This document shows, piece by piece, positions 1 to 9,996 of a stretch of DNA of 64,000 nt. The stretch covers positions 124,001 to 188,000 of the forward strand of contig CAYPNF010000009.1 of NCBI GenBank assembly GCA_964411985.1, given 5' to 3'. Every line of letters begins with the position of its first letter. Position 1 is the stretch's first letter. The position numbers and the translations under genes were made by a program. Under the pieces are notes generated by a model. It did not search any database. It was not told the DNA's origin and worked only from the letters and a program-made list of their open reading frames with translations. Source of the DNA: CAYPNF01 sp964411985. GTDB lineage: Bacteria > Verrucomicrobiota > Verrucomicrobiia > Limisphaerales > J093.

Positions 1-81
1 GAATGTGTTCATGGACATTGTATCAAAATGGACGCGCAGTGTGCCTCAATTCTTGAGGCGCTGGGGGATAGGATACCCATC

Positions 82-897
82 TTAGTACTTCTCGGGTACA
101 AACTTCCGACCCTGGAGCGAGGCTCGGTCGTCATAGGCACCCTTCATGGATCGCTTGGGAAGTTTGATTTTCTCGCGGGCCATTTTCTTGTGAGGAATCA
201 GACTCAGTATGTGCCGGATGCAGTTCAAGCGGGCTCGTTTCTTGTCATCCGAGGGAAGGATGTACCAGGGAGCCCACTTGGTGTCCGTCGCCTTGAGCAT
301 CTTATCCCGCGCTCGCGAGTACTCAAACCACTTGCTGCGTGAGGGGAGGTCCATGGGGCTGAGTTTCCATTGGCGCACCGGGTCGGTGATGCGCGCTTCG
401 AACCGCCGCTTCTGTTCCTTGTCGCTGACCTCCAGCCACAGTTTGATAAGGATGATCCCTCCCTCCACCAAGTACTTTTCTATCTCCGGACAGCGTTCGA
501 GAAACCGTTGGTGCTGCTCTTTGCTGCAAAAGCCCATCACGTGCTCCACCCCCGCGCGGTTATACCAACTGCGATCGAAGATCACCACTTCGCCTGCCGC
601 CGGAAAGTGAGCCATGTACCGTTGCATGTACGACTGGGTCTTCTCGCGGTCCGAGGGAGCCGGCAGGGCCACCACGCGAAACACCCGCGGGCTGACGCGC
701 TCGGTTAGGGCACGGATTGTCCCGCCCTTGCCGGCCCCATCGCGACCCTCGAAGATCACGATGACCCGCAAACCCTTGTGTTTGACCCAATCCTGAAGAT
801 GGCAAAGCTCCGCCTGGAGCTTGCGCAACTCCTTCTCGTATTCCTTGGCCTTCAGCTTGGGCGTTTCACCGGTGTCCTTCTCGTGGTTTTTGCTCAT
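82..897 (-). CDS. ppk2: Polyphosphate kinase 2 (PPK2) family protein
   Basis: A 271-aa cytosolic P-loop kinase that should transfer phosphate between polyphosphate and nucleotides (PPK2 family: polyP-driven NDP/NMP phosphorylation or the reverse). Walker A GRDGAGKG lies at residues 51-58 and Walker B VIFDRSWYNRAGVE at about 105-118, with the D-R-S triad at 108-110 typical of PPK2. The length fits a one-domain PPK2. It is the last gene of a close-packed minus-strand run that starts at the DUF4136 gene near 10.55 kb and lies 17 nt after the small exported protein. The direction of reaction and nucleotide preference cannot be read from sequence. Another polyphosphate gene (VTC type) lies at the far end of the window. 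Confidence 0.93.
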   Translation of the reverse strand: MSKNHEKDTGETPKLKAKEYEKELRKLQAELCHLQDWVKHKGLRVIVIFEGRDGAGKGGTIRALTERVSPRVFRVVALPAPSDREKTQSYMQRYMAHFPAAGEVVIFDRSWYNRAGVEHVMGFCSKEQHQRFLERCPEIEKYLVEGGIILIKLWLEVSDKEQKRRFEARITDPVRQWKLSPMDLPSRSKWFEYSRARDKMLKATDTKWAPWYILPSDDKKRARLNCIRHILSLIPHKKMAREKIKLPKRSMKGAYDDRASLQGRKFVPEKY

Positions 898-914
898 AAA
901 TCAGATCTCCGACC

Positions 915-1418
915 TCATCGGGCCTTGCTCGGGAGGGCCAGGGGGATAACGGAGGCCAACTGCAGGCGTAAGGCCAGGTCCATCCTGTTTTCCAGCTGAG
1001 CCAGGCGCAACGCTTTGGCCGCAGGCAGTATCTTGGCAGCCTTCTTCAGATAGGCAGCCCGTTGACTCGCCAGTTTCTGCTCTAGTGCCAAGTAGCGCTC
1101 CAGCATTTGCCGAGCCTGATCCTCCGATAACGTGGGATAGGCCTCTGCATACTCCAGGATCAATTTGGTTAGGCTATCGCCGAGCGATTTCTGGGCCGCT
1201 TGATGTTGCTCGTATACCGGCCAGAAGGCTTTGCCTGTCGCTTCGTTCAGCTGCAAGTTCGCATCCACGAACGTCTGGCGATCGCTTGCGTAGGTCTTAC
1301 GCAAGAGCTCAATGGCCTCATTGACGTTTTCGGCCGCCCCCGAGCGCACCGGTCCCAGAGCGATCGCGATTAAGAGCACCAGAAGTGTTGCGGTCTTGGA
1401 AGCAAGAGGTCGTATCAT
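915..1418 (-). CDS. Small exported helical protein, CpxP/Spy-like in style
   Basis: A 167-aa protein with an N-terminal signal peptide (hydrophobic residues about 10-22, likely cleavage after SGA-A near 29) and a mature part that is almost entirely charged amphipathic helix. The FWPVYEQHQ stretch and long helices resemble periplasmic helical proteins of the Spy/CpxP/LTXXQ type, but I do not see a clear LTXXQ motif, so family membership is only a suggestion. It sits 28 nt after glycogen phosphorylase and 17 nt before PPK2, probably in one transcript. An envelope sensing or chaperone role would suit the efflux genes upstream, but that is inference. Confidence 0.72.
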   Translation of the reverse strand: MIRPLASKTATLLVLLIAIALGPVRSGAAENVNEAIELLRKTYASDRQTFVDANLQLNEATGKAFWPVYEQHQAAQKSLGDSLTKLILEYAEAYPTLSEDQARQMLERYLALEQKLASQRAAYLKKAAKILPAAKALRLAQLENRMDLALRLQLASVIPLALPSKAR

Positions 1419-1446
1419 AGAGAAAGTGGAAATAGCAGGCTGTGGT

Positions 1447-3942
1447 TCAGAGTGCTGGGCTAATCCTCCAGACCTGCTCGCAGTAATCGCGGATGGATCT
1501 GTCGGAGGAGAATTTGCCCATGCGGGCCACGTTGAGGATCGATTTCCGTGTCCACTCCTGCTGGTTGCGCCAGAGAGCGCTCACCCGCTCCTGGCATTCG
1601 ACATACGCCTGAAAGTCGGCCAGCACCAGGAAAGGATCATGCCGGAGCAGGTTTTCCACCAGCGGACGAAACAGGTTCGCGTCCCCTCCTGCAAGCGCCC
1701 CGGAAGCGATAAAGTCGAGTACCTGCCGCAGGCCCTCGTTCTGTTCATAGTGGTCAAGCGGCCGGTAGCCTCTGGCCTTCAACTCATGAACCTGGTCTGC
1801 ATCCAGTCCAAAAAGGAAGAAGTTCTCCTCACCCACCTCCTCACGGATCTCCACGTTGGCGCCGTCCAGCGTGCCGATGGTGAGCGCGCCATTGAGCGAC
1901 ATCTTCATATTTCCCGTACCGGAAGCTTCCTTGCCGGCTGTGGAAATCTGCTCCGAAAGATTGGCGGCGGGAAAGATATGTTGCGCGTTCTTCACGTTGT
2001 AGTCCGGGAAGAAGACCACCTTGAGGCGGCCGCGCACGACTGGATCCTGGTTCACCACCTCCGCGACCGAATTGATGAGCTTGATGATCAGTTTCGCCAT
2101 GTAGTAGCCAGGGGCGGCTTTGGCGCCAAAGAGGAACGTCCTCGCCGGAAGGTCCGCTTCCGGTTGATCTCGGAGATGCAGGTATAAACGAAGAATGTGA
2201 AGCACGTTCAGATGCTGCCTTTTGTACTCGTGAAGGCGCTTCACCTGGACATCGAACAGCGACTCTGGATCCACCTGAACTCCCACTCGCTCTTGAATCA
2301 GCTTCGCGAGGCCTCGCTTGGCCGTGAGTTTTACCTCGCGCCACTGCTGCTGGAATCCTGCGTCGTCCGCCAAAGGTTCCAGTTGCCGGAGCTGACCGAG
2401 ATCACGGAGCCATCCTTCGCCGATGCGGCTGGAAATCAGGCTGGCCAACGGCGGATTACTGACCGCTACGAAACGGCGTGGAGTGACTCCGTTGGTCACA
2501 TTGCAAAACTTGTCCGGCCATAGTTCCGCGAAATCGTGCATCACGGTTTTGACCAAGAGCTCCGAGTGCAAGCGCGCGACGCCGTTGACGTGATGGCTGC
2601 CCACTGTGGCGAGATTCGCCATGCGCACGTAGCGTTCGCCCCCTTCATCAATCAACGACATCCGGACCACGCGGGCATCGTCACCGGGGAACTTCGAGCG
2701 CACCTCGTCGAGAAAGTGCCGGTTGATTTCGTAGATGATTTCCAAGTGCCTGGGAAGAAGGAAGGCGAAGAGAGGCACGGCCCATTTCTCCAGCGCTTCC
2801 GGGAGCAGGGTGTGGTTCGTGTAGGCAAAGGTGTTCCGGGTGACGTTCCAGGCGGTATTCCACTCGACCTGGTGTTCATCCACCAGAAGGCGCATCAACT
2901 CGGCGATCGCGATGGCCGGATGCGTGTCATTCAGTTGCACCGCCCACTTCTCGTGGAAGGTCTCGAGTTTTCGCCCCTGCTTCAGGTGAACCCGGATCAT
3001 GTCCTGCAGGGAGCAGGTGACAAAGAAGAACTGCTGCCGGAGGCGAAGGTTCTTGCCCTGCAGCATCTCGTCGTTCGGGTAGAGCACCTTGGTGATGTTC
3101 TCCGAGCGCATCTTGTCCTCCACAGCGCGGTAGTAGTCCCCATGGTTGAAGGCGGCGAAGTCGAAGGACTCTACTGCTTCGGCCTTCCAGAGCCGCAACG
3201 GGTTACAGGCACGGGTCCCGTATCCAGGAATCGGGGTGTCATAGGCCACACCTTTCACGACGGATTCAGGGATCCACCTCACGCGATAGCAGCCTTGGTC
3301 ATCCGTGTAGGATTCGGTGCGGCCGCCAAATTTGACATCGTAAGTAATCTCCGGTCGGGGAGTCTCCCACGGATTGCCGAAACGGAGCCATTTGTCGGTG
3401 ATCTCCACCTGCCAGCCGTTGTGGATGGCCTGGTCGAAGATCCCGAACTCGTAGCGAATTCCGTAACCGACGGCAGGCACAGCGAGGGCGGCGAGGGAAT
3501 CCAGGTAGCAGGATGCCAAGCGCCCCAGACCGCCGTTTCCCAAACCCGGTTCCTCCTCTTCCTCCACCAATTCATCCAGGTCCAGGTCTAGTTCCGCCAT
3601 GGCCTGACGGGCCTGATCGAGGATCCCCAGGCTGAGCAGGTTGTTTACCAAGTGCGGGCCGGGCAGGAATTCAGCCGACAGATAGGCCACCACGCGCGCG
3701 TCTTTCGCCCCGTAATCCTCAAGCGTCTCCACGCTTCGATGAAGCACACGGTCACGCACGGTCAACGCCAGGGCCGTGTAGGCGTCGTTAGGAGTGGCTG
3801 CGGTGGGCGCACGGCCCAAGCCGCAGAAGAGATTGTCTAGGAAAGCCTGCTTGATTTCCGCCACGCTGGGGCCGGTCCGAACACCGGACGAAACCGTGGA
3901 TTTGGTGGTTTTCTTGAGTGATCGGTTAACGTTCTTTTTCAT
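1447..3942 (-). CDS. glgP: Glycogen/starch/alpha-glucan phosphorylase
   Basis: An 831-aa GT35 phosphorylase that releases glucose-1-phosphate from alpha-1,4-glucan using phosphate and PLP. The PLP-lysine block EASGTGNMK is complete; by count its lysine is residue 680, the same number as in the muscle enzyme. The active-site glycine loop (GLGNGGLGRLASCYLDS) is at about 133-149. Full length and no visible defect. The start chosen gives a basic N-terminal extension (MKKNVNRSLKK) before the conserved DNLFCGLGR region. It follows the efflux outer-membrane gene by 51 nt and precedes the small exported protein by 28 nt, so it may be read through from the pump genes. GlgX, the debranching partner, is encoded separately at 17.4-19.4 kb. 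Confidence 0.97.
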   Translation of the reverse strand: MKKNVNRSLKKTTKSTVSSGVRTGPSVAEIKQAFLDNLFCGLGRAPTAATPNDAYTALALTVRDRVLHRSVETLEDYGAKDARVVAYLSAEFLPGPHLVNNLLSLGILDQARQAMAELDLDLDELVEEEEEPGLGNGGLGRLASCYLDSLAALAVPAVGYGIRYEFGIFDQAIHNGWQVEITDKWLRFGNPWETPRPEITYDVKFGGRTESYTDDQGCYRVRWIPESVVKGVAYDTPIPGYGTRACNPLRLWKAEAVESFDFAAFNHGDYYRAVEDKMRSENITKVLYPNDEMLQGKNLRLRQQFFFVTCSLQDMIRVHLKQGRKLETFHEKWAVQLNDTHPAIAIAELMRLLVDEHQVEWNTAWNVTRNTFAYTNHTLLPEALEKWAVPLFAFLLPRHLEIIYEINRHFLDEVRSKFPGDDARVVRMSLIDEGGERYVRMANLATVGSHHVNGVARLHSELLVKTVMHDFAELWPDKFCNVTNGVTPRRFVAVSNPPLASLISSRIGEGWLRDLGQLRQLEPLADDAGFQQQWREVKLTAKRGLAKLIQERVGVQVDPESLFDVQVKRLHEYKRQHLNVLHILRLYLHLRDQPEADLPARTFLFGAKAAPGYYMAKLIIKLINSVAEVVNQDPVVRGRLKVVFFPDYNVKNAQHIFPAANLSEQISTAGKEASGTGNMKMSLNGALTIGTLDGANVEIREEVGEENFFLFGLDADQVHELKARGYRPLDHYEQNEGLRQVLDFIASGALAGGDANLFRPLVENLLRHDPFLVLADFQAYVECQERVSALWRNQQEWTRKSILNVARMGKFSSDRSIRDYCEQVWRISPAL

Positions 3943-3993
3943 AGACCGAAGGTTTCACGGAACGGTTCCGGGGTAGGAACGAGCGGACGGATC

Positions 3994-5565
3994 TTACCGA
4001 TTCTCCGCTACAGTTGGCTCCTGCGGTACATTGGCAGTCCAGCCGCCCCCGAGTGCACGATAGAGCGAGACGACGCTGAGCAGTTCGTTTAGCCGGGCCT
4101 GGGCCAGGTTCAGCTCGGCGGTGAACAACTCCTGCTCGTTGTAGAGCACCTCCAGGTAGCTGGTGACACCGCCCTCATAGCGGGTATTCGCCAGGTCCGT
4201 CGCTTTGCGGTGAGCCTCCGCGTTCTCTTCCTGTCGCGCCCGATACTCCTGGGTGCGTTGGTAGGCGATGAGGCCGTCCGACACCTCGCGAAAGGAGTTC
4301 TGAACCGTCTTCTGGTACTGGGCGAGCGCCGCATCGAACGCCGCCTTGGCCAACTTCAAATTGCCTTTCAAGGCACCGCCGGTGAACAGGGGAAAGCTGA
4401 CCGCCGGGCCGAACTGCCACGTCTGGGACCCGCTCTTGAAAAGATCGGAGAGCGCCACAGACTGGAACCCATAGAACCCGGTGAGCGTGACCTTGGGGAA
4501 GAAAGCGGCCTTGGCCTGGCCGACGTCGGCGTTGGCGGCAACCAGTTGTTGTTCTGCGGTGCGGATGTCTGGCCGACGATCGATCAAGTCCGCTGGTAAT
4601 CCGGGGGGCACAGTGACTCCCAGTTTCTGCTGGAGGAATCCCGCTCCGCGCTGGGGTGAACCCGGATTGCGACCGAGCAGGATGCTGAGTTCGTTTTCCT
4701 GCTGTTCGATGCGACGATGAGTGTCGGCGATGGACGCTTGGGCGGTCGCGACCAAAACCTGCGCCTGGTACACGTCCTGCATCGAGGCGACCCCGCCTTC
4801 CTGGCGTGCCTGAGTGAGGTTCAGGGAGTTGGTCCGCACGCTGTAGGTGTTCTGGGCGATCTCGAGTTCGTGGTCTAGTTCCAGCAGGCTGAGGTACGCC
4901 GTGGCAACCTGGGCGACCAGCGTTTGGCGCACGGTCTGTTGCGCGGCCTCGGTGGCGAGCAGTTGAGCGCGAGCGGCCTCGTTCGCGCGGCGAATGCGGC
5001 CCCAAAGGTCCACCTCATATCCTGCCATCGCCCCGTAAACACTCCCATACTCCTTCTGCGGATTGACCCCCGCTGGAATGGGGGTGGGACCGTTCTCCGA
5101 GGCGCGCGTGGTGGACCAGTCGCCTCCGACGCCCACCGAGGGCATGAACTGGGACCGGGTGACCCGTGCCACCGCCTCGGCTTGCAGCACGCGGGCAGCG
5201 GCGATCTGGATGTCCCAGCTATTGGTTAGCGCCTCAGCAAGGTAGGCCTGGAGTTGCGGGTCGTCCATGACTTGCCACCAGCCGAGGTTGGCCAGCGACT
5301 CGGAGGCTGCAAGGTCGTTGGTATTTGGCGCCGACGCAGCCGCCCGGAAGGTGGCGGGCGTGTTCAGTGCGGGGCGTTTGTAGTTTGGGCCAACTGCACA
5401 GCCAGCCAGCGCGACTAAAAGAGCCAGTGAGACAAGCCACGCAGCCTGGACCCTAGAATGGAAACCTGACATGGCGCTGAAGAGCGGACGCGGGGTCGAG
5501 AACCTCTCGCCTGTGCTCGCACCCTGCTGCTGCTGGACCTTTGTTTCTCGTCTGTTGCCTTCCAT
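3994..5565 (-). CDS. RND efflux outer-membrane lipoprotein (OprM/NodT family)
   Basis: A 523-aa TolC-like outer-membrane channel of the OprM/NodT type, closing the tripartite pump whose other parts are encoded upstream. A lipobox LAGC (Cys at about residue 56 of this start) is followed by AVGPNYKRP, the hallmark of the family, and two repeated OEP domains follow. The ATG at 5565 lies 1 nt past the stop of the RND transporter gene and has a GGGGGAGGAC Shine-Dalgarno at good spacing inside that gene, so I prefer it. An internal ATG at 5472 would give a more compact signal peptide but has no visible ribosome site; a longer reading frame to 5670 would overlap the transporter. Confidence 0.93.
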   Translation of the reverse strand: MEGNRRETKVQQQQGASTGERFSTPRPLFSAMSGFHSRVQAAWLVSLALLVALAGCAVGPNYKRPALNTPATFRAAASAPNTNDLAASESLANLGWWQVMDDPQLQAYLAEALTNSWDIQIAAARVLQAEAVARVTRSQFMPSVGVGGDWSTTRASENGPTPIPAGVNPQKEYGSVYGAMAGYEVDLWGRIRRANEAARAQLLATEAAQQTVRQTLVAQVATAYLSLLELDHELEIAQNTYSVRTNSLNLTQARQEGGVASMQDVYQAQVLVATAQASIADTHRRIEQQENELSILLGRNPGSPQRGAGFLQQKLGVTVPPGLPADLIDRRPDIRTAEQQLVAANADVGQAKAAFFPKVTLTGFYGFQSVALSDLFKSGSQTWQFGPAVSFPLFTGGALKGNLKLAKAAFDAALAQYQKTVQNSFREVSDGLIAYQRTQEYRARQEENAEAHRKATDLANTRYEGGVTSYLEVLYNEQELFTAELNLAQARLNELLSVVSLYRALGGGWTANVPQEPTVAENR

Positions 5566-5566
5566 A

Positions 5567-8500
5567 TTAGTGTCCTCCCCCTTTTTCCGGGTGCTGGGTT
5601 GCGATTCCACTGGAGGCGGCCGCCGCCTGGGTTTTTTTGGATCGCTCTGTGAGTCGCTGGACGAACACATAACAGACCGGGATGAGGAACAGGCCCACCA
5701 CGGTGGAGATCCCCATGCCGTAGACTACGCCCGTTCCCATGGTGCTGCGTGCGGCAGCCCCGGAGCCGGTGGCGAGCATAAGCGGAACGCATCCGAGGAT
5801 GAACGCGAACGAGGTCATGAGAATCGGCCGCAGCCGGAGTTTGGATCCTTGTACCGCGGCGTCGAGAATCTCCACACCTTCATCCCGTTTCATCTTGGCG
5901 AACTCCACGATGAGGATGGCGTTCTTGGCGGCGAGTCCGATCAGCATGACCAAACCGATCTGCGCATACACGTTCAAGTCAAAGTGTCGGACGAACATGC
6001 CGACCATCGTGCCCAAGATCACGGTCGGTGTGGCCAGCAGCACCGCGAAGGGCAGACCCCAGCTTTCGTACTGGGCCGCGAGCAGCAGGAACACGAAGAG
6101 CACCGCCATGCCGAAGATGATCGGCGCTTGGCCCTCGGATTTCTTTTCCTGGAGTGTCAAGCCGGACCATTCGTAGCCGGTCTCGCTGGGCATCGTCTTC
6201 ATGACTTCCTCAATGGCCTTGATTGCCTGCGCCGAACTGTAACCCGGCGCGGCCGCACCCATGATTTCCGCAGCGTTGAACAGGTTGAAGCGGGTGACGA
6301 TGTTCGGACCGGACATTTTGCTGACTTTGACCAGCGTGCTCAACGGCACCATCTGCCCGTCGTTGTTCCGGACGTAGAATTGGCCGATATCGTCCGGTTT
6401 GCTGGTGAACTGCGGTTCGGCTTGAAGGAAGACTTTAAAGACGCGACCGAAGCGCACAAAGTCGTTCACGTACAGTCCACTGAGATAGGCTTGCAACGTC
6501 TGGAACACGCTGTCCACCGGCACGCCCAGGGTACGGGCCTTCTCGCGGTCCAACTCTACCTTTACCTGTGGCGTGGCTGGGTTGAAGGTAGTGCTGACGC
6601 GGCTGATCTCGGGGCGCTTGGCCACGGCGGCCGTGAGTTGCTTCACGTAACCGGCCAGTTGCTCGATGCTCCCGCCGGAAGTGTCCTGCAATTGCATGGT
6701 AAACCCGGACACGTTGCCGTAACCCGGCAGCGGGGGCGGGCCGAAGGCAAACGCGCGTGCGCCGGGGATTCCGCTGAACTTTTTGTTCCACTCGCGGACG
6801 AGGGCGCTGGCCTGCAACTCGGGCGCTTTCCGCTCCTCCCAAGGTTCCAGACCCACAAACATCATCGCCGCATTGGGGAAGTTCAGCCCGTTGAGGATGT
6901 TATAACCGGCCAGACCCACCGCTGAGCGGACGCCCTTGGTGTTACCGACAATGCTTTCCACTTCCTTGAGGATGGCATCCGCCCGTTGTACCGACGCGCC
7001 TTCGGGCAGCTCGACGGCGACGAAAAGGTACCCCTTGTCCTCGTCCGGAATGAAACCTCCAGGCACGGCCTTGCCGAGCAACCAGATGCACCCGACCACG
7101 GCCACCAGCAAGAGCATCGAGCGAGCCGCCTTTCGGGTCAACCCGCCAACAATGACACCGTAGCGCTCGATCACCCAATCAAAGGCGCTGTTAAACATCT
7201 TAAAGAACTTCGCAATCGGGCCGCGTCCCGGTGTCGGCTTCTTCAGCAGCATCGCGCACAGAGCGGGGCTGAGGGTAAGCGCATTGATGACGGAGAAGAC
7301 CACCGCCACGGCAATGGTCAGAGCGAATTGCTTGTAGAGCTGGCCGGTCACGCCGCTCATCCCCGCAACCGGTACGAATACCGCACACAGGACGAGGCCG
7401 ATCGCTATGACGGGCCCTGAGACCTCCTTCATGGCCTGTCGCGTGGCCTCTACCGGAGTCATGCCGTGCTCCAGGTGGTGCTGCACCGCTTCCACCACCA
7501 CGATGGCGTCGTCCACCACAATGCCGATGGCCAGCACCAGCCCAAACATCGTGAGGACGTTCACACTGAATCCCAGCACCGGGAACATGATAAACGCGCC
7601 CAGCAGGGAGACGGGCACGGTGCACATCGGGATGATGGTGGCCCGGAAGCTCTGCAGGAAGATGTAAACCACCACGAGCACCAGGATGACGGCCTCTTCG
7701 AGCGTGCTAACAATCTCCTCCATCGAAGCTTTGATGGGCAGGGTGGTATCGAGCGTGATGTCGTAGACCATGTCCGGCGGGAACTTGGTTTCCGCTTTCG
7801 CCAGAATCTCCTTCACCTTTTTTGCGGTTTCGAGGGCGTTCGCGCCGGGCGCGAGGAAAATGCCAATGGCGCCAGCCGGGGAGGCGGGTGCCGCAGGGCT
7901 GCTCAGCCGCGCGCGCAAGTCATAGGTTTGCGCACCCAATTCAACGCGGGCCACGTCTTTGATCTTCACCTGCGATCCGTCCGGGTTGGAGCGAACGATG
8001 ATTTCCTCGAACTCCGTCGGATCCTTCAACAGCCCCAGGGCGCGGACGTTGAATTGGCTCTCCTGTCCTGGCGGGGCGGGTTCCGCACCAATTCGACCCG
8101 CCGGAGCTTGGGCATTCTGCTCCTTGATGGCGTTGGACACGTCGGAGGGCGTCACGCCCAGCGAAGCCAGTCTGTCCGGCCGGAGCCAAATGCGCATCGA
8201 GTAATCCTGGGCGGTGAAGTTCTTTACATCCCCCACACCCTTCACGCGCTTGATGGAGTCCACCAGATTGATGTCGCAGTAGTTACCCAGGAAGACCGCG
8301 TCGTAGGTGTTGCTGGGTGAAGACAGCGCAATCACCATCAGAATGTCCGGGCTGGACCGGTTGACGACCACACCCTCCTTCTTGACCGCGTCCGGCAGCT
8401 GCGCCTCCGCCTGGGAGACACGGTTCTGCGCGTTGACCTGCATGATGTCCACGTCGGTGCCAACGTCGAAGTAAACGTTCAGCGTGAGCTTTCCGTCGTT

Positions 8501-8749
8501 GGCGTTGAACGACTGCATGTAGAGCAGTTTGTCCACGCCGTTGACCTTGGACTCGATCGGAGTGGCCACAGATTCCATCACGGCTTCCGCAGCGGCGCCA
8601 CGGTAGGTGGTCGTCACCTGGATCATCGTGGGGCTGACGGGCGGGTATTCCGCGATGGGCAGCCGCAGAAGGGTGATTGTGCCCACGATGATCGTCAGGA
8701 TGGCGATCACCATCGCGACAATGGGGCGTCGAATGAAGAAGTCAGCCAT
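5567..8749 (-). CDS. RND multidrug efflux transporter, HAE1 (AcrB/MexB) family
   Basis: A 1060-aa inner-membrane proton/drug antiporter. The N-terminus MADFFIRRPI is typical of AcrB-like pumps. The TM4 proton-relay pair is seen as GIVVDDAIVVVE (Asp413, Asp414), and the TM10 lysine in GLAAKNAILIVEFAK. The two large periplasmic loops and 12 expected membrane segments are present at normal length. The gene follows the adaptor by 5 nt and precedes the outer-membrane gene by 1 nt, so all three pump parts are made together. Substrates cannot be inferred. The family also includes bile-salt, dye and antibiotic pumps; heavy-metal (CusA) type is unlikely given the motifs. Confidence 0.97.
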   Translation of the reverse strand: MADFFIRRPIVAMVIAILTIIVGTITLLRLPIAEYPPVSPTMIQVTTTYRGAAAEAVMESVATPIESKVNGVDKLLYMQSFNANDGKLTLNVYFDVGTDVDIMQVNAQNRVSQAEAQLPDAVKKEGVVVNRSSPDILMVIALSSPSNTYDAVFLGNYCDINLVDSIKRVKGVGDVKNFTAQDYSMRIWLRPDRLASLGVTPSDVSNAIKEQNAQAPAGRIGAEPAPPGQESQFNVRALGLLKDPTEFEEIIVRSNPDGSQVKIKDVARVELGAQTYDLRARLSSPAAPASPAGAIGIFLAPGANALETAKKVKEILAKAETKFPPDMVYDITLDTTLPIKASMEEIVSTLEEAVILVLVVVYIFLQSFRATIIPMCTVPVSLLGAFIMFPVLGFSVNVLTMFGLVLAIGIVVDDAIVVVEAVQHHLEHGMTPVEATRQAMKEVSGPVIAIGLVLCAVFVPVAGMSGVTGQLYKQFALTIAVAVVFSVINALTLSPALCAMLLKKPTPGRGPIAKFFKMFNSAFDWVIERYGVIVGGLTRKAARSMLLLVAVVGCIWLLGKAVPGGFIPDEDKGYLFVAVELPEGASVQRADAILKEVESIVGNTKGVRSAVGLAGYNILNGLNFPNAAMMFVGLEPWEERKAPELQASALVREWNKKFSGIPGARAFAFGPPPLPGYGNVSGFTMQLQDTSGGSIEQLAGYVKQLTAAVAKRPEISRVSTTFNPATPQVKVELDREKARTLGVPVDSVFQTLQAYLSGLYVNDFVRFGRVFKVFLQAEPQFTSKPDDIGQFYVRNNDGQMVPLSTLVKVSKMSGPNIVTRFNLFNAAEIMGAAAPGYSSAQAIKAIEEVMKTMPSETGYEWSGLTLQEKKSEGQAPIIFGMAVLFVFLLLAAQYESWGLPFAVLLATPTVILGTMVGMFVRHFDLNVYAQIGLVMLIGLAAKNAILIVEFAKMKRDEGVEILDAAVQGSKLRLRPILMTSFAFILGCVPLMLATGSGAAARSTMGTGVVYGMGISTVVGLFLIPVCYVFVQRLTERSKKTQAAAASSGIATQHPEKGGGH

Positions 8750-8754
8750 AGCGC

Positions 8755-9960
8755 CTATTCCTTTTCGGTCTTGTGGGTGGCTGGCGCTTGCGCGGCCGCA
8801 GCTTGGGCCTGGGCCTCGGCCATTTGCGCGGCGGTCATCGGTTGCACCGGCGCGTCCTGGCGAGCTTTCTGAACTCCTTCCACCACGATCCGCTCACCCG
8901 GCTTGAGGCCTTCGAGGACGAGCAGGTTTTCCCCGAGCTGCTCTCCCACCTTGACTCCGCGCTGCGTGCTCTTGTTGTCGGGACTAACGACCCACACGAA
9001 GCTCTTGCCCTGAAGCTCGGTCACCGCACGCTCTGGCACGAGGATACTATCCGAACGGACCCCCAAATCCACGATGATCCGGGCAAACATGCCCGGCCGC
9101 AAGGTCTTGTCCGGATTTGGAAACTCCACGCGGGCACGGATCGTGCCGGTCTTGGTGTCCACCGCACGGTCCACGAAGGAGAATTTCCCCTGCTGTGGAT
9201 GCGGCGAGCCATCCGCGAGCACCAGGGTCACCGGCAGATCGGCCACTCGCTTGCTGGAGCGACGGGCTTCGGCTGTTGCTTTCTGGTAACGCACTTCGCT
9301 GATGTTGCAGTAGAACCAGATGGGGTCGAGCGTCGAGATGGTGGCCATGAGCGTGGGTGTACCTTTGCCCACCAACTCACCTATCGATACCTGCTTGGCC
9401 CCAATCAAGCCGCTGATCGGCGCCCTCACATCGCAGTAACCCAAGTCAATCTGGGCCGCCTCCACCCGTGCCTGCGCTGAGAGCACGCTCGCCTTACCGA
9501 CCTCGACCGAGGCGAGGGCGTTGTCCAGGTCCTGCTTGGGGATGGCCTGCTTTGCCGCCAGTGGGGTGAGGCGAGCCACATCCTTTTCGTACTTGTTCAG
9601 AGAGGCTTTGGCTTCAGCCAGCATCCCGTTGGCGGCGTTGAGCCGCTGTACAAAAGGCTTGGTATCGAGCGTAAAGAGCGGATCGTTCTCCTTCACGTCC
9701 CTGCCCTCGGTGAAGTTCATCTTTTCCACGAAAGCCTCGACCCGGGCGCGGACCTCGACGTTTTGCGGCGAGTCCAATTGCCCGATGAACTCCGTGGACA
9801 TCGGCACGTTCGTGGGTGTCAACTCCATCACTTGCACGATCGGAGGCGGCGGTGGTGCTGCGGCTTCCTTCTTCTTGCAGGAGCAGGTCAGCATCGCCGT
9901 GCCGGCTGCGAGCAACGCCACTAGGGTCGGGCCGGTGGATTCAAAACAAGTGAGTTTCAT
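8755..9960 (-). CDS. RND efflux periplasmic adaptor (membrane fusion protein, AcrA/MexA family)
   Basis: A 401-aa adaptor joining the inner-membrane pump to the outer-membrane channel. It has an N-terminal export signal with cysteines at 26 and 28 that could carry a lipid anchor (MLTCSCKKK). A biotinyl-lipoyl-like half motif (VEVRARVEAFVEKMNF), the helical hairpin and the second half-motif (DLGYCDVRAPISGLIGAK) follow in the usual order, then the beta-barrel and membrane-proximal domains. The C-terminus is a low-complexity Ala/Gln tail. It is 36 nt downstream of the DUF4136 gene and 5 nt upstream of the transporter, consistent with one operon. Confidence 0.95.
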   Translation of the reverse strand: MKLTCFESTGPTLVALLAAGTAMLTCSCKKKEAAAPPPPPIVQVMELTPTNVPMSTEFIGQLDSPQNVEVRARVEAFVEKMNFTEGRDVKENDPLFTLDTKPFVQRLNAANGMLAEAKASLNKYEKDVARLTPLAAKQAIPKQDLDNALASVEVGKASVLSAQARVEAAQIDLGYCDVRAPISGLIGAKQVSIGELVGKGTPTLMATISTLDPIWFYCNISEVRYQKATAEARRSSKRVADLPVTLVLADGSPHPQQGKFSFVDRAVDTKTGTIRARVEFPNPDKTLRPGMFARIIVDLGVRSDSILVPERAVTELQGKSFVWVVSPDNKSTQRGVKVGEQLGENLLVLEGLKPGERIVVEGVQKARQDAPVQPMTAAQMAEAQAQAAAAQAPATHKTEKE

Positions 9961-9996
9961 AGATGGGTGGGGAGTCGCGGGCGGGGCCCGCCCTGA

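Noticed and set aside
43..59. Perfect 7-bp hairpin GCCTCAA-TTC-TTGAGGC downstream of PPK2
   Set aside because: No T-run follows on the minus strand, so it is not a convincing terminator; a hairpin of this length is expected by chance now and then.
2536..3591. Long open frame on the plus strand opposite glycogen phosphorylase
   Set aside because: It is the antisense shadow of a high-GC conserved gene and its translation shows no protein family.
5471..6925. 484-codon open frame on the plus strand opposite the RND pump
   Set aside because: Antisense shadow of the transporter gene; composition (His/Glu/Arg-rich) is typical for such shadows.
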